Shown: positions 42,402 through 53,100 of the stretch, in pieces
Numbering within the stretch: the stretch's first letter is position 1
Layout of the letters: every line of letters begins with the position of its first letter
Assembly (NCBI GenBank): GCA_964036315.1
Contig: OZ038487.1
Span: 59,673,162-59,737,161, forward strand
Direction: 5' to 3'
DNA length: 64,000 bases
Source: Acanthosepion esculentum
Taxonomy: Eukaryota; Mollusca; Cephalopoda; Sepiida; Sepiidae
Program-made: the position numbers and the translations under genes
The notes under the pieces: model-generated
What the model saw: the letters and a program-made list of their open reading frames with translations, nothing else
Told to the model about the DNA's origin: nothing
Databases searched by the model: none

Positions 42402-42470
42402 CACACACACACACATATATATATATAGATATAATGACATTTACTTTCAATATATATATATATACATATA

Positions 42471-42513
<43 letters not shown>
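42402..42513. repeat. (AC)n and (AT)n runs
   Basis: (AC)8-(AT)7 then two further AT runs up to 42513. Confidence 0.95.
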
Positions 42514-42516
<3 letters not shown>

Positions 42517-42959
42517 GTGTATTTAGGTAGCAATTTTTCATTGATGCATGTTTCATTAAATGATAAAAGTTTTGTCTATATATTTTTAGTAACTTCCTTT
42601 CATATTGTCTGATAAGCTTAATAACATTATCATTGAAAGATAAACGGAAATCACCATATTGATACATGTTTTAATCCTATCTAAGCTTTCGGTTTACATA
42701 TCTCATTATCAAAGATGACAATTACATTTCAATATATCAAAAAATACACGAACAAAACAATAATGATAGTCTGTTTTTCTTGCATGAAAATTTCAAAGCA
42801 ACGGCAATCTAATGTATACGAGACGCGGAAGCGAAAATCGCATCGCAGTTGGTAGTGTCACACAAGACCACGCGAATGTGAAAACGAGAAGTATTTAAGT
42901 ATGGGAAGCTGTCGGTATAAACTAATGGCTTCTGTTATCAATTATAGACATTTAAGAAT
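42514..42959. other. Probable 3' untranslated region of Penelope-like element C
   Basis: TTTGATAATGAGATATGTAAACCGAAAGC (minus strand, about 42712-42685) resembles a frequent PLE 3' motif. ATTGTGTGTATTTAGGTAGCAATTTTTCATT (42513) is also found at 51241 next to the fragment of the same element. No gene. Confidence 0.4.
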
Positions 42960-44010
42960 ATTTGTGGAGATTTTATAGTCTATTTTGTTCAGGTTAGGCT
43001 TCAAGAATTTTTAGCTTATGTTTATTGCTTTCATGTTGAAGTATAGTTGTGTTTTCAACGAGGATTTTCTGGAATTGTGTACGCGGTCAGTCATGTTGTT
43101 TAAAATGCCTAAAATGTTACAGTTATCATTCAAATGTAGAGTCAAGCGTCGTGAAAACTAGTTTGTGACGTGACCAACATAAGTATTATTTAATCTATTG
43201 GAGATACGTTCTCCCAAAGGTCACTTGAATTTGTAAACTATGTTGGTTTTTGCAAATCACTAACTGGGAGTGGGGAAGAATCATTGCGAATAATTAAGTT
43301 GGATATACTAGATTTAGTCTAGTATATGATTTACGTAATTTTTTTGCTAGAATCTGTTGTAGATATATTAGTATTTACTAATTTTGTTTGTATATTTTCA
43401 TCTTGTTTATAATTAGTATGCATTTGACTACGATATAGGAGATTACTATGTTTGGGATTAGTTGAAGTAGTATTATGTTCTATTTGCTTAGTATTAAGAC
43501 TTCTTATAAAGCATCTTTTTTGCTCATCAACTATATAGTTTGGAAAGCTATTATTAATAAGTATGTGTTTTTTATTCTTCAGTTCACTGTAAAAAATCTG
43601 TTTTGTAGATGAATTAGTTTCTGCACGATGTATTAGATTTTTTATAATTGCTATTTTGTAGTAATATGGACATTCGCTTTTGTAGTTAAGTGTACATGAA
43701 TTTATGCTGGTAGGTTTTTTGTATGGCGAAATAGTACATTTGTTATTATTTGTGTTTATCAATATGTCAAAAAAGGGAATTTTATTATTAGTATTGAGTT
43801 TATACGTGAATTTAAGGACAGAATTATTTTGGAAACGTTTTTGAAATTGAGTATTTCGTCTGTATTTTAACTAACATAATGATATCATCAACATATCTTA
43901 GACAGATGGAAGGTTTTTTAACATCTGTAAATTATTTTCGAGTTTCGACATGTAGAAATTGCTAAATGTTGGACCCAGTACTGAACCCATGGAGACACCA
44001 TCACGCTGTA
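42960..44010 (-). mobile_element. Penelope-like element C: RT core to GIY-YIG endonuclease
   Basis: The minus strand starts with DGVSMGSVLGPTFSNFYMSK (44002-43940), continues to the catalytic box RYVDDIIMLV (YVDDI at 43895-43881), then an open frame of 143 codons (43762-43331) with 'MINTNNNKCTISPYKKPTSI', 'SCTLNYKSECPYYYKIAIIK', 'NLIHRAET' and 'FPNYIVDEQK', and ends with the nuclease part KCPLGERISNRLNNTYVGHV and '[10 protein letters not shown]' (43245-43120). It is the best preserved retroelement protein in the window: RT active site and nuclease Tyr are retained, but a few shifts and stops and a missing N-terminus leave it non-functional. Confidence 0.87.
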
Positions 44011-44180
44011 TATATATATATTATTATTATGATTTAAGAAAGGAACTTCAGTAGTACAAGCTAATATTATGAAATTTACTTTCTTATGCTTGTCATATTT
44101 AATGTTTCAATAAAACGTATAAAAGAAAGGTTGTTGAGAATATGTACAATACATACATACATACATATATATATACACGC

Positions 44181-44224
<44 letters not shown>

Positions 44225-44246
44225 AGAGAGAGAGAAAGTGATAAAG

Positions 44247-44332
<86 letters not shown>

Positions 44333-44333
44333 A
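44011..44333. repeat. AT/ATT/AG/GT compound microsatellites
   Basis: ATATAT-ATTATTATT at 44010, then (CATA), (AT), (AG) and (AT)-(GT) runs from 44146 to 44329. Confidence 0.93.
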
Positions 44334-44905
44334 TTGAATTCAAACGATAATGTCCATATATTTTTTATCGTATTTTTCCAATTTTCTGATGTATATTAGG
44401 ATTGAAATTTTTCATAAACTGACTTTTTTTTCTTTTCTTTTGTTTTTTCACGTATTTTGGAACCATTCAGCTATCTTAATCATTTCACTCCAAGCAAGGC
44501 GAATAAGCCACAAAGACGTATAGCGTTGTTGGGCGTTAAATAAACTGATAAAAGCTAACTGGCCAGAAAGGATAATAAAAGAACGTAATTCAGCGAGTTT
44601 AAGCTTACAAGTGATCCATTTGTTGCCAGTGTGCCAGGCAAGATCCCAATGGCTACACCCTGGCATTTCATACGGATCTGAAAGTTTAAATCAGTTCAAA
44701 GTGTCATCGTGTGTAATTATAATCGGAGTTAGACCGCAGTGGAACAGAAAAAAAAAACATGAACCGCGGACAGTTTATCCACCATTACGAACATGATATA
44801 CAACATATCCGCCAGTATCTGTACATGCTAGCGTGTCCCTGCGTATGGACCTATACGTTACCGACTTATATATCTGGAGAAAATAAAAGACGGCAAGACA
44901 GAGTG
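44334..44905. other. Unassigned
   Basis: Less AT-rich from 44450 on, with short frames on both strands (44448-44666 minus, 44611-44796 plus) but no recognisable motif. Confidence 0.4.
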
Positions 44906-44909
44906 ACTA

Positions 44910-44953
44910 ATAGATATCTATCTATTTATCTATCTATCTAGCTAGATAGCTAC

Positions 44954-44986
<33 letters not shown>

Positions 44987-45000
44987 CAGATAGATAGATA
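44910..45000. repeat. (ATCT)n / (GATA)n inverted microsatellite
   Basis: (TATC)n turning to (GATA)n around TAGCTAGCTAGATAGCTA at 44935-44950, so the two halves are complementary and can form a hairpin. Confidence 0.92.
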
Positions 45001-45735
45001 AACTATGAGAAACGACATAAAATCAGCTGAGACGCAGATGTTTGATTGAGTTGACAGTCAGAATTATGAACGGATTATTGATTTACACTCGCTTTCTCTT
45101 CAAAATGCGTTTTCGGCCATTTACTTCACATTGCGCATCGTCCGCTCCTAAGTAACCTTAAACATTATTGTGCAGCAGAAACTAACAGACTTTGACAGTC
45201 AGACATTACTAACCTTGTCGCCGATGGCTATTCCCTGAGAAAGCCATCAACAGTCATTGGTTCTCGAACTATTCAGACTATGTAAATACCCAGCTTCCAT
45301 TTCCGTCTTCAGCTAAGTCTGAGAGCATTCTGCACAACTTTGCTGCATCTGGAAAAGAAAGAACGACAGTTACAATCTGTAGTCTTCCTGTGTTTGGTTT
45401 GTCATTGCTTCAATGTGGACTGCAACCTTACCTGATCAAGAGTAGGAAGCGAAGTTTTTTTTTCTGTTTTTTTTTTTTTTTTCAAATTTAAAATGGCACT
45501 GACATGACTCCTTCGTTCTCTGCTACTTTTAGTAATGTAAGTCTACATTTTTTCTGTTATGAAGTAACCGATACTGGGATGTTTAGCAGTGTGTATTAAC
45601 TGTCTCAAGCATTCTGAAACAGCCCTCGTATCTTGGTCGAAACGTCGAGAATCAAGCAACGGATTATTGGTAACATATCTCGAAATTTTAATGAAAGAAT
45701 ACTTATAGTCAGGAAGAGATATTTAAATTCCTAGT
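45001..45735. other. Unassigned
   Basis: No gene. ATCTTGGTCGAAACGTCGAGAATCAAGC (45630-45657) resembles a retroelement 3' motif. T-run at 45455-45483. Confidence 0.35.
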
Positions 45736-45739
45736 ATAA

Positions 45740-45965
45740 ATAAAGAGAAAAAAGAGCTTTCAAAATATGATACGCATAGGACAAATTGAAGGCAAGACGG
45801 ACAGAGGAAAACAACGCCTAAAATACCTGGCGAGCATGAGTAAATGGATAGCGGAACAAGATTTAGGAGAGATAGAAATTGATTAAGCGTTACAAAGTGC
45901 AGGGAATAGTGGAGAGTCATGATACTCAACGTGCTGAAGGTAATTCCTTGCATAGAAGAAGGACG
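45740..45965 (+). mobile_element. LINE-A 3' end
   Basis: ATAGGACAAATTGAAGGCAAGACGGACAGAGGAAAACAACG (IGQIEGKTDRGKQR), AGCATGAGTAAATGGATAGCGGAACAAG (SMSKWIAEQ) and GTGGAGAGTCATGATACTCAACGTGCTGAAGG are the last coding blocks and the tail of LINE-A. Confidence 0.72.
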
Positions 45966-46144
45966 TATTCATTATTGTGATGCGAACGCTACATTACCGA
46001 TGATTGAGACTGCTCTACAAGATTTCCCCATGGGTGAATTCAATCCTCACTGGGTGCCCCATACTTTCGGCCTTGTGCCACATCTAAGCTACGCTTGGAA
46101 AATCACTACAAGATTTCCCCATGGTGGAGTATTTTTAGAGCGAG
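45966..46144 (+). mobile_element. SINE-3 fragment with internal duplication
   Basis: GGGTGAATTCAATCCTCACTGGGTGCCCCATACTTTCGGCCTTGTGCCACATCTAAGCTACGCTTGGAAAATC (46033 onward) recurs at 49010-49150 and 49974-50110. The phrase CTACAAGATTTCCCCATGG is present at both 46016 and 46108, flanking the SINE-3 segment, and may be its target duplication. Confidence 0.55.
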
Positions 46145-46620
46145 GTTCACTTTTTACAAGGCCTGATGGCCACTCTAGGTATAGGGTTACGTTTAAAGGC
46201 TATTTGTGTGTATAGGAGTGGAAGATAACGGTTAACCCTAGCCTTGAACAGGTTAAGATTGTAGTGATCGGGGGAAACATCCTGTTGAGAGTCGGTTCCA
46301 CAGGCAGTGGTTCGGGGGAAGAAGCTGCTCAAGTGGAACTTACTTCTCATCGATGGAATACGGAGGGAATGTGGGTGGTATGCTACTATGTAAGCGGCAG
46401 GGCGTGTTCTTGTTGTAAAAATTTGCCTCGGCAGGACTTGGAAATGAGGTTCGACTGAGCACGTTTCATGAGAGTAGCGGCAGAGCAGCGAGAGGCTTGC
46501 CACATAACGCCTGTGGGAGAGAGGTTGAAGGGTGGAGAATAGTTCGTCACGCGCAAAGGATTGTAGACGCTTTTGAATTCTGTCATGATTGGAGAGTGAG
46601 GTCTGGGCAGCTCCCGCCCA
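46145..46620 (-). mobile_element. LINE-B (second subfamily), post-RT region
   Basis: The minus strand starts near 46600 with DRIQKRLQSFARDELF-like sequence (interrupted), then LQPLSHRRYVASLSLLCRYS and an open frame with 'HETCSVEPHFQVLPR', 'HPHSLRIPSMRSKFHLSSFF' and PRTTACGTDSQQDVSPDHYN followed by LNLFKARVNRYL (46460-46220). It is the same subfamily as the copies at 7939 and 38830. More than 100 codons remain open. Confidence 0.8.
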
Positions 46621-46739
46621 AATATGACAGCAGTAATTTTTGGCCCGATCTGTTTGCTAAGAAGATCGGACTAGGGGGACGACCACAGCATGCAACACAC
46701 TTGAGGAATACCCCAGAATATATCGTACGGGAGAATAGT

Positions 46740-47065
46740 CTAGCTGGTTTGTAAATTCGGTGACATAGTAATTGTGAGTTCAATCCCATGACTGGGCAGT
46801 GTGGACTTGGATTCTGTGTAAACAGGTTGAGCAATAAGTGATCTCTACTAAAAATAACAACAGTACGAAATATCCCGGGACATGGGCAGTGGGATGAGAA
46901 GAGTATATCCCCGTAGATTGAAATAAAGAGTCCAGTTCGGAATTCCATGTAGGTTACCCGGATCGACATACACCTGCTGAAGGCCAAGGGGTGTGCACAA
47001 TGACCGAAACTTTATTACAACAACACAGACGAGGACAATAATCCGCATGTAAATAGTGTAAATAA
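46740..47065 (+). mobile_element. SINE-1, full-length but diverged
   Basis: Head with GTCTAGCTGGTTTGTAAATTCGG and box B GTGAGTTCAATCCC (46770); body with CCAGTTCGGAATTCCATG, CTGCTGAAGGCCAAGGGGTGTGCACAATGACCGAAACTTTATTACAACAAC; tail CGAGGACAATAATCCGCATGTAAATAGTGTAAATA. Confidence 0.72.
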
Positions 47066-47329
47066 GACATATCGTAATTTGCCGTTGTGGGTATGAACAT
47101 AAACAATATCCGCGTCCTGGGTAAGATGAAAAACTACGTCCAATAGCAAGACCTCTGATCAGGAGGATTTGAAGAGCGTGGAACCACCTCTTAATTGCTT
47201 ATGTTCTCAGGTCCACCCTGATCCGGGGTGGTAGCACCTGTTAGGGTCCCAGCTATGGGTAAATAGTTAACCCCCCAAACTACGGTCAAAACACTATGAA
47301 AGTGTAAAAATAGGTTTTAATACCAGAAA
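47066..47329. other. Unassigned
   Basis: Includes a small hairpin CCACC..GATCC..GGTGG at 47214-47232; no gene. Confidence 0.4.
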
Positions 47330-47485
47330 TAGTTTGCAAAAAAAATTATTACCAGCAATACATCTTTGAAAAAAAGAAAATATTACCAGCAATACATTTT
47401 GAAAAAAAAATATTACCACCAATAAAAATCTTGTCAGCATTAAATAACCCATTGAGGTTGATATGCCGTAAAACAAACCAGACCT
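47330..47485 (-). repeat. TACGG interspersed repeat with tandem TTACCAGCAATAC units
   Basis: Three to four units of ATTACCAGCAATACAT.TTTGAAAAAAA, then GTCAGCATTAAATAACCCATTGAGGTTGATATGCCGTAAAACAAACC. The same arrangement is found at 56460-56695, and the end matches (in reverse) 57735-57800. Confidence 0.7.
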
Positions 47486-47589
47486 AATCAAACATATCGC
47501 AAATTGACTCACGCCTTTTGAGTGAAAAGTGGATAGACACACTGCCGGATAGATGTACAGGTGTGACGTCAGAAGTCATCTAGACTCAG

Positions 47590-47775
47590 GATTTGGTCAT
47601 ATTGGTCTTGATCAACTAATGAACACGCCAGATCGCTCCCAGAAATTTTAACTACAACTCGCTCAGAATAGTTGCAGTATGAACCACAGATCAGCACTGT
47701 GTCAGAAGGAAACGCAACTGTTCCAGTACAGGCGTCTGTAACGGGGATTAGTTAATCACCCTAATATACTCGGAA
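47590..47775 (+). mobile_element. SINE-2 fragment
   Basis: TGATCAACTAATGAACACGCCAGATCGCTCCCAGAAATTTTAACTACAACTCGCTCAGAATAGTTGCAGTATGAACCACAG ... matches SINE-2 with about 75-80% identity by eye. Confidence 0.55.
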
Positions 47776-47788
47776 ACGAGCAGGCGGC

Positions 47789-47790
<2 letters not shown>

Positions 47791-47831
<41 letters not shown>

Positions 47832-47847
47832 ATTATTATTATAAATG
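47791..47847. repeat. (ATT)n microsatellite
   Basis: About 14 uninterrupted ATT units followed by a degenerate stretch. Confidence 0.95.
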
Positions 47848-47867
47848 TATACAAATCATAATATTTT

Positions 47868-48411
47868 TGTAATGTCAACGAATACTCATTGTTATTTTCG
47901 TTATGCTCGTTGTAGTAGAGACTTTGTAATCACAGATACAACTATAGTAATGCTGTTGAACAATACTGGCGTCATACGCCTTCGAATAGCACTCCATTAA
48001 TAGTACTTGTTCGATAATACTCGCTTGAAAAGTAACCACTGAATAGTAATCCGAACAGTAATCTGTGTAGTGAGATATTCACTAACCGCCCACGCGGTCA
48101 GATGTGGCACAAAGCCAAGTTTATTGTGGAGTATCTGAGCGCTTAGGCCAGGTCAAAAATTCCCCATAGACCCCGTAAAAAACGGAGTCGAGTAGCTGTC
48201 TAACACCCCAGACGAGAGTGTGCCCTTCGGCACATACTCGTCTGTGTTGCAGAGAGTTTGCCAAACACATTTCCGAATATAATCCGGATAGTGATCCCTT
48301 AGATGCCACGGTAATTCTCATATATACATTTCCTTTAACATTGCGTGATCTACTCTGAGGATCTGTGTTCAAACTCCAGTGTCAGCAACGACACATTATT
48401 CCTATATAACA
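47868..48411 (+). repeat. Putative solo LTR (family L1), copy 2
   Basis: Begins TGTAATGTCAACGAATACTC and ends GTCAGCAACGACACATTATTCCTATATAACA, like the copy at 22220-22679. The middle (about 48074-48270) has no counterpart in copy 1: it contains ACCGCCCACGCGGTCAGATGTGGCACAAAGCC and GACGAGAGTGTGCCCTTCGGCACATACTCGTCTGTG, a strong hairpin. No flanking target duplication was visible. Confidence 0.45.
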
Positions 48412-48421
48412 TATATAAATA

Positions 48422-48501
48422 TTAGGTTGGTGCAAAAATAATGTCGTTTTCTCACATGAAGTTGAACGTCAAAAAACGACATTATTTTTGCACCAACCTA
48501 A
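48422..48501. mobile_element. 80-bp mariner MITE (MADE1-like)
   Basis: Two 29-bp perfect terminal inverted repeats beginning TTAGGTTGGTGCAAAAATAA enclose 22 bases, and the element is flanked by TA on both sides. The outer sequence and the 80-bp length are almost those of the human MADE1 element derived from the mariner Hsmar1 (from memory). It has no coding capacity. Confidence 0.9.
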
Positions 48502-48629
48502 TAATAAATAACATTTAATAATTTCTGATTGGTTTCAATTATTGTCATTTAAACAGAAATTATAATAACAATTAGTAATACATTTGGTGACAAACTACAT
48601 CCAGTATAATGTATAAATATGTGTTTACG

Positions 48630-48637
<8 letters not shown>

Positions 48638-48708
<71 letters not shown>

Positions 48709-48712
48709 TGAA
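48638..48712. repeat. (AT)n-(AGAT)n microsatellite
   Basis: About 19 AT units and 9 AGAT units. Confidence 0.95.
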
Positions 48713-49009
48713 TAATCATATACATATAAATATGGACCGTTTCACAAATTTGTGTTTCATCATCTGATGGTCGCTCTTGGTCGTAGTAGGTGGTTGCGTG
48801 GTCCAGTGACTCTAAGCAGGAGTTCTGAACCCCTGGCAAGTTCGAAGACGAGAACCCAAGACCAAAAGCGACCAACTTACAAAGACCCCCAACAGTGGAA
48901 CAAACGGATTATAATTACTACAGATCTCGACGGTATACTGTCGTATCGTCAGCATAGATATTCACAAATGATAGGCCGATCATAACGTGCGCATGACTGG
49001 GCACCTCGA
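48713..49009. other. Unassigned
   Basis: Higher GC than the neighbours. ATCATCTGATGGTCGCTCTTGG resembles a PLE 3' motif, but there is no coding trace. Confidence 0.35.
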
Positions 49010-49150
49010 CGTGTTGTAAAGGCTGGCAATCTTGTCTAGCTAAAGCTATTTACGACTGTGTATTGAGTTCAATCCTCAATGGGTCCCCCAATCTTCCATC
49101 CATTTTCCACATCTCTGCTACGCTTAGAAAATCACCATAACCTGCAAGTG
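49010..49150 (+). mobile_element. SINE-3 copy
   Basis: CACCTCGACGTGTTGTAAAGGCTGGCAATCTTGTCTAGCTAAAGC...GAGTTCAATCCTCAATGGGTCCCCCAATC...CCACATCTCTGCTACGCTTAGAAAATCACCATAA. A box-B-like GAGTTCAATCC is present. Confidence 0.6.
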
Positions 49151-49349
49151 TTTGATAAACCGTGGAAAGATGATCAATCAATCCCCGTTTAGTTGAAGTG
49201 TTCAATCCAATGTCTGTATCCGTTCAGTTTATCCGAAACGTAGACAAAACAGTTTCTGAGGAAATGATGGTATTTATGTTTGATCCGTCATGTTTATCAC
49301 TTCAACCGTTATTTTTAGTAGCTACCCATGGGCTATTCGTTCATTGGGG

Positions 49350-49515
49350 CAGAACGGTGTAAGGCATGCCGCGTCAAACCCTGGTTTCGTCTATACAGGA
49401 AAACGCAGAATCGAAACTAGCCGAAGACCACTATTTATGTTTAACGATTTCTCGAATATGCAGATCGATAATTGCAAACCACACAGTTTAAAAATCAATA
49501 TACATAATCGAAATA
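49350..49515 (+). repeat. Interspersed repeat Z, copy 1
   Basis: GAATCGAAACTAGCCGAAGACCACTATTTATGTTTAACGATTTCTCGAATATGCAGATCGATAATTGC ... matches 49800-49885. A pogo-like MITE sits between the two. Confidence 0.6.
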
Positions 49516-49519
49516 TATA

Positions 49520-49691
49520 CAGTGTAACCCGGATATAAGAGAAACCCGGATATAAGATAGATTTTCTCTGGTCCCAAATTAGAGCCTGTGTTAATGTATA
49601 TATAATAGACCAAACCCGGATATAAGAGAAATCCGGATATAAGATACTTCTTCTCCGGTCCCGAAAACTCTCTTATATCCGGGTTACACTA
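49520..49691. mobile_element. Pogo-like MITE, copy 5
   Basis: CAGTGTAACCCGGATATAAG to CTTATATCCGGGTTACACTA, same internal arrangement as copy 4 (AAACCCGGATATAAGATAGATTTTCTCTGGTCCCAAATTAGAGCCTGTG). Confidence 0.8.
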
Positions 49692-49699
49692 TATATATA

Positions 49700-49890
49700 T
49701 AATCAAAAAGAAAAAAAAACCTTTAAAATCTTCATAAAATCAAGCGAAATCTTCAAGCAAAAGCAACAGCAAAAATTCTCAGTATTGATTTCCCGCTGCC
49801 CATTGCAGGATCGAAACCTGCCGGTGAGCACTATCTATGTTTAAAGATTTCTCGAATGCGCAGATCGATAATTGTTATCCCCACTGTTTA
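49700..49890 (+). repeat. Interspersed repeat Z, copy 2
   Basis: AATCAAAAAGAAAAAAAAACCTTTAAAATCTTCATAAAATCAAGCGAAATCTTCAAGC...TATTGATTTCCCGCTGCCCATTGCAGGATCGAAACCTGCCGG. Its left half recurs at 52760-52870, its right half at 49350-49515. GATCGAAACC is tRNA box-B-like, so this may be another SINE. Confidence 0.6.
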
Positions 49891-49973
49891 AAAATCAAAA
49901 CGGGGCGTCTATTTCAAATACGAGTCTCCATTAAAAATGAAGATGGAAGTCATAGAAATATATGAGGGGCACC

Positions 49974-50110
49974 TCAATGTTGCGTAATGGTTAGCAACCT
50001 TATCTCACCAGAACAATTATGACTGAGCATTGATTTCGATCATCACCGGGTGCCCCATACTATCAGCTTTATGCCACATCTGAACCTCGCTTAGAAAATC
50101 AACATAAGAT
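49974..50110 (+). mobile_element. SINE-3 copy
   Basis: CACCTCAATGTTGCGTAATGGTTAGCAACCTTATCTC (box A) ... ATTGATTTCGATCATCACCGGGTGCCCCATACTATCAGCTTTATGCCACATCTGAACCTCGCTTAGAAAATCAACATAAG. Confidence 0.65.
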
Positions 50111-50758
50111 ATATATCTGAGTAAGATATATAGAGAGAATAGAGTGAATTATATATTCGAGTTGTTACACGTATATATGTGTAAATTCGTGTAAGAATTC
50201 TCTAAAACACTTCAACTAGCAATAGTTTCATAGTGTTTTTGTATAGTTTCTATTTATGAGTGTCTTTCGACAAAGAACCTGAATTAACATCCCCGTGGAT
50301 GTCAGCGTTTGTCATTTCTGCATCACTAGTTTTACACAATCATTTTTATTTTTATTTTTTTTACCTTCTCGTTCTCTGTCGTTCCTTTCATTCATCTTTT
50401 TTCCTTTTCTTTTTGCCCCATCACTTGTTTTTTTGTCGGTCATGTCACTGACTTTATTCTGGTCTCAGCAGAGTAGGTAGCAGGAAAAGTTCAGAGAGGT
50501 TAGCAAAACGAAAGGTGAGCATCTGCCGCAATTGATATCAGAAGTTGACATCATATAAAAAGAAATGCTTCTTCTCGCTTCTTTTGTTTACTTTTTTTAT
50601 AAGGCAGCGTCGGTAAAGATGAAAAAAAATACATGAAAGCAAGAACCCTAAATAAAAGCAAGAAAAAAGAAAATTACAATCCTAATAAGAAACTTTATAT
50701 ATAAATAACATACAGATGCAAAAATAGGTATACAGTAATGAAAAACTAAGCGTGCACA
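50111..50758. other. Unassigned
   Basis: TC-rich patch 50340-50460 producing F/L-rich frames; no gene. Confidence 0.4.
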
Positions 50759-51185
50759 CAAAACATATTGTACTGATTGTTATGAATAATCAAGAGTGGT
50801 CTCCCCTTGTTTTGTTACTCTCCTCTTTGAGAGAGCTATTTCTGTTTACTGGGACTATAAGAGGACATTAAACTCAATTTGTATTCTCAGATGAATACAG
50901 CATTCTTAAAGCCTACACCTGCATTACACTGATTATACAAACATATCAATAATAAAAAAATCAGTCCCTCAAATGTCCAAAATGTTTTGCCCCAGTCATT
51001 CACACCTTTCTCTTTAGCCTCAAAATATTTATTATTATTATTTATTACCAAATAAAAATTATAATAAGTGTAGTATAATGAAAATATTAGAAATGATTTT
51101 ACTGAATTAAATGAATTCTAATATTAAATGAATCCAAGAACCACTATTATAATACTGGTAATACTTGTATAATAATAATTGAATA
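50759..51185 (+). repeat. LTR-like dispersed repeat (family L2), copy 2
   Basis: TATTGTACTGATTGTTATGAATAATCAAGAGTGGTCTCCCCTTGTTTTGTTACTCTCCTCTTTGAGAGAGC ... ACACCTTTCTCTTTAGCCTCAAAATATTT ... ATACTGGTAATACTTGTATAATAATAATTGAATACCTAC. It repeats at 51946-52380 in the same direction over about 430 bp. Confidence 0.65.
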
Positions 51186-51187
51186 CC

Positions 51188-51189
<2 letters not shown>

Positions 51190-51236
<47 letters not shown>
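51190..51236. repeat. (AT)n microsatellite
   Basis: About 23 AT units. Confidence 0.96.
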
Positions 51237-51239
<3 letters not shown>

Positions 51240-51240
51240 A

Positions 51241-51417
51241 ATTGTGTGTATTTAGGCAAAATTTATTTATTGTTTTGATGTTTAAGTATAGTTGTGTTTT
51301 CAACGAAGATTTTCCCGAATTGTGTACGCGGTCAGGCATGTTGTTTTAAATGCCTAAAAATGTTAGAGTTATCATTCAAATGTAGAGTCAAGCGTCGTGA
51401 AAGCGAGTTTGTGGTGT
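51241..51417 (-). mobile_element. Penelope-like element C, 3' coding end fragment
   Basis: The minus strand reads [20 protein letters not shown] and RHLKQHA, the nuclease end of element C; nucleotide sequence (GTCAAGCGTCGTGAAA, TGTGTACGCGGTCAG.CATGTTG) closely matches 43040-43165. It is bounded on both sides by (AT) arrays. Confidence 0.8.
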
Positions 51418-51418
51418 A

Positions 51419-51598
<180 letters not shown>

Positions 51599-51945
51599 AT
51601 ACAAAAATATGTATTGATAGTTTATGCCTAACTTTGGTACACACACAGAAACGCACAAAAATATATCAATTATGTGGTGTAGCTTACTTTATATTACACT
51701 GAATCTTTTCATACAAAAAGTATATTAGTAATGTTAATGAGATAAATTGGCGAATTTACTTCGCTAATTAAATGTAAAAAAATCATTAACCCACTAACGA
51801 CTCGATGAATATTAGAATCCCTGTTTTTTGTGTTTTTTTTGTTTTGTTTTTTAATTATAAACTGCATTATGTCTTTCTTAAATATGCAAGTACTTTTACT
51901 TTATCAAAAAGAAAATAGCTTCCATGCTTGATAATGACCGAAGAA
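51599..51945. other. Unassigned
   Basis: AT-rich; no gene. Confidence 0.4.
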
Positions 51946-52380
51946 CAAAACGTATTGTACTGATTGTCATGAATAATCAAGAGCAGTCTCCTTTTGTTTC
52001 CTTACTCTCCTCTTTGAGAGAGTTATTTCTGTTTATTGAGACTATAGAAGGACGCTATAAGAGAACCTTGAATAAAGCTTTCTTAAAGCCAACACCTGCG
52101 TACATTTGTCATTACACTAATTATACAAACATATCAATAATAAATCTATCAATCCCTCAAATGTTTTGCCCCAGTCATTCACACCTTTCTCTTTCCCCTC
52201 AGAATATTTGTCATTATTATTTATTAAAAATAAAAAATATATAATAAATGTATTATAATAAATATAGAAATATTAAAAATGACTTTACTGAATCAAATGA
52301 ATTCTAGTATTAAATGAATCCTAGAACCAATATTATAATACTGGTAATACTTGTATAATAATAACTGCATATCTACCTTT
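51946..52380 (+). repeat. LTR-like dispersed repeat (family L2), copy 3
   Basis: ACGTATTGTACTGATTGTCATGAATAATCAAGAG ... GAACCTTGAATAAAGCTTTCTTAAAGCC (polyadenylation-like signal) ... CTGGTAATACTTGTATAATAATAACTGCATATCTACC. About 1.19 kb downstream of copy 2; together they could be read as the two LTRs of one element, but no internal coding sequence lies between them. Confidence 0.65.
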
Positions 52381-52387
52381 GCGGCCA

Positions 52388-52615
<228 letters not shown>

Positions 52616-52659
52616 ATTGATGTTTTATGCAAAATTTGGTGTAGATATGTATATATATT

Positions 52660-52710
52660 TGTGTGTGTGTATGTGTGTGTGTATGTGTGTGAGTGCGCGC
52701 GCGTATGTGT
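52660..52710. repeat. (GT)n with (GC) steps
   Basis: GTGTGTGTATGTGTGTGTGTATGTGTGTGAGTGCGCGCGCG; potentially Z-DNA forming. Confidence 0.85.
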
Positions 52711-52759
52711 CGGTGTATAGGGGGTTGTAAATAGAAAGAAATGGGTAGACCAATATATA

Positions 52760-52870
52760 TAATCGCCAAAAAAAAACACCTTAAAAACCCTTATAAAATC
52801 ATGCGAAACCTCCAAGCAAAAAGAAAAAAAAACCTTCTCACTATTGATTTCTCGCTGTCCATTGCCAGTC
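52760..52870 (+). repeat. Interspersed repeat Z, copy 3 (left half)
   Basis: AATCGCCAAAAAAAAACACCTTAAAAACCCTTATAAAATCATGCGAAACCTCCAAGC...CTATTGATTTCTCGCTGTCCATTGCCAG matches 49700-49800. Confidence 0.6.
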
Positions 52871-53100
52871 AGTGATGTTTTTCAAAGTGTATATTACATT
52901 AAGAACTTAACGTGGTTTCAACACTTTGACGAAATAAAATCACTAAAAAATAGCAAAGAATTGTTGTTATTCTTGACTATGCAGGAGGACTTTCTTTTAT
53001 TTGCCCCCTTTTATTTTATTTCATTTTTTTTGTTATATATTTTTTTTTTGTTACTGTTATAGCACCGAGATTTTTTAAGTCAGAGTTATGGTTGCCTTGA
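52871..53100. other. Unassigned
   Basis: T-rich, no gene. Confidence 0.4.
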
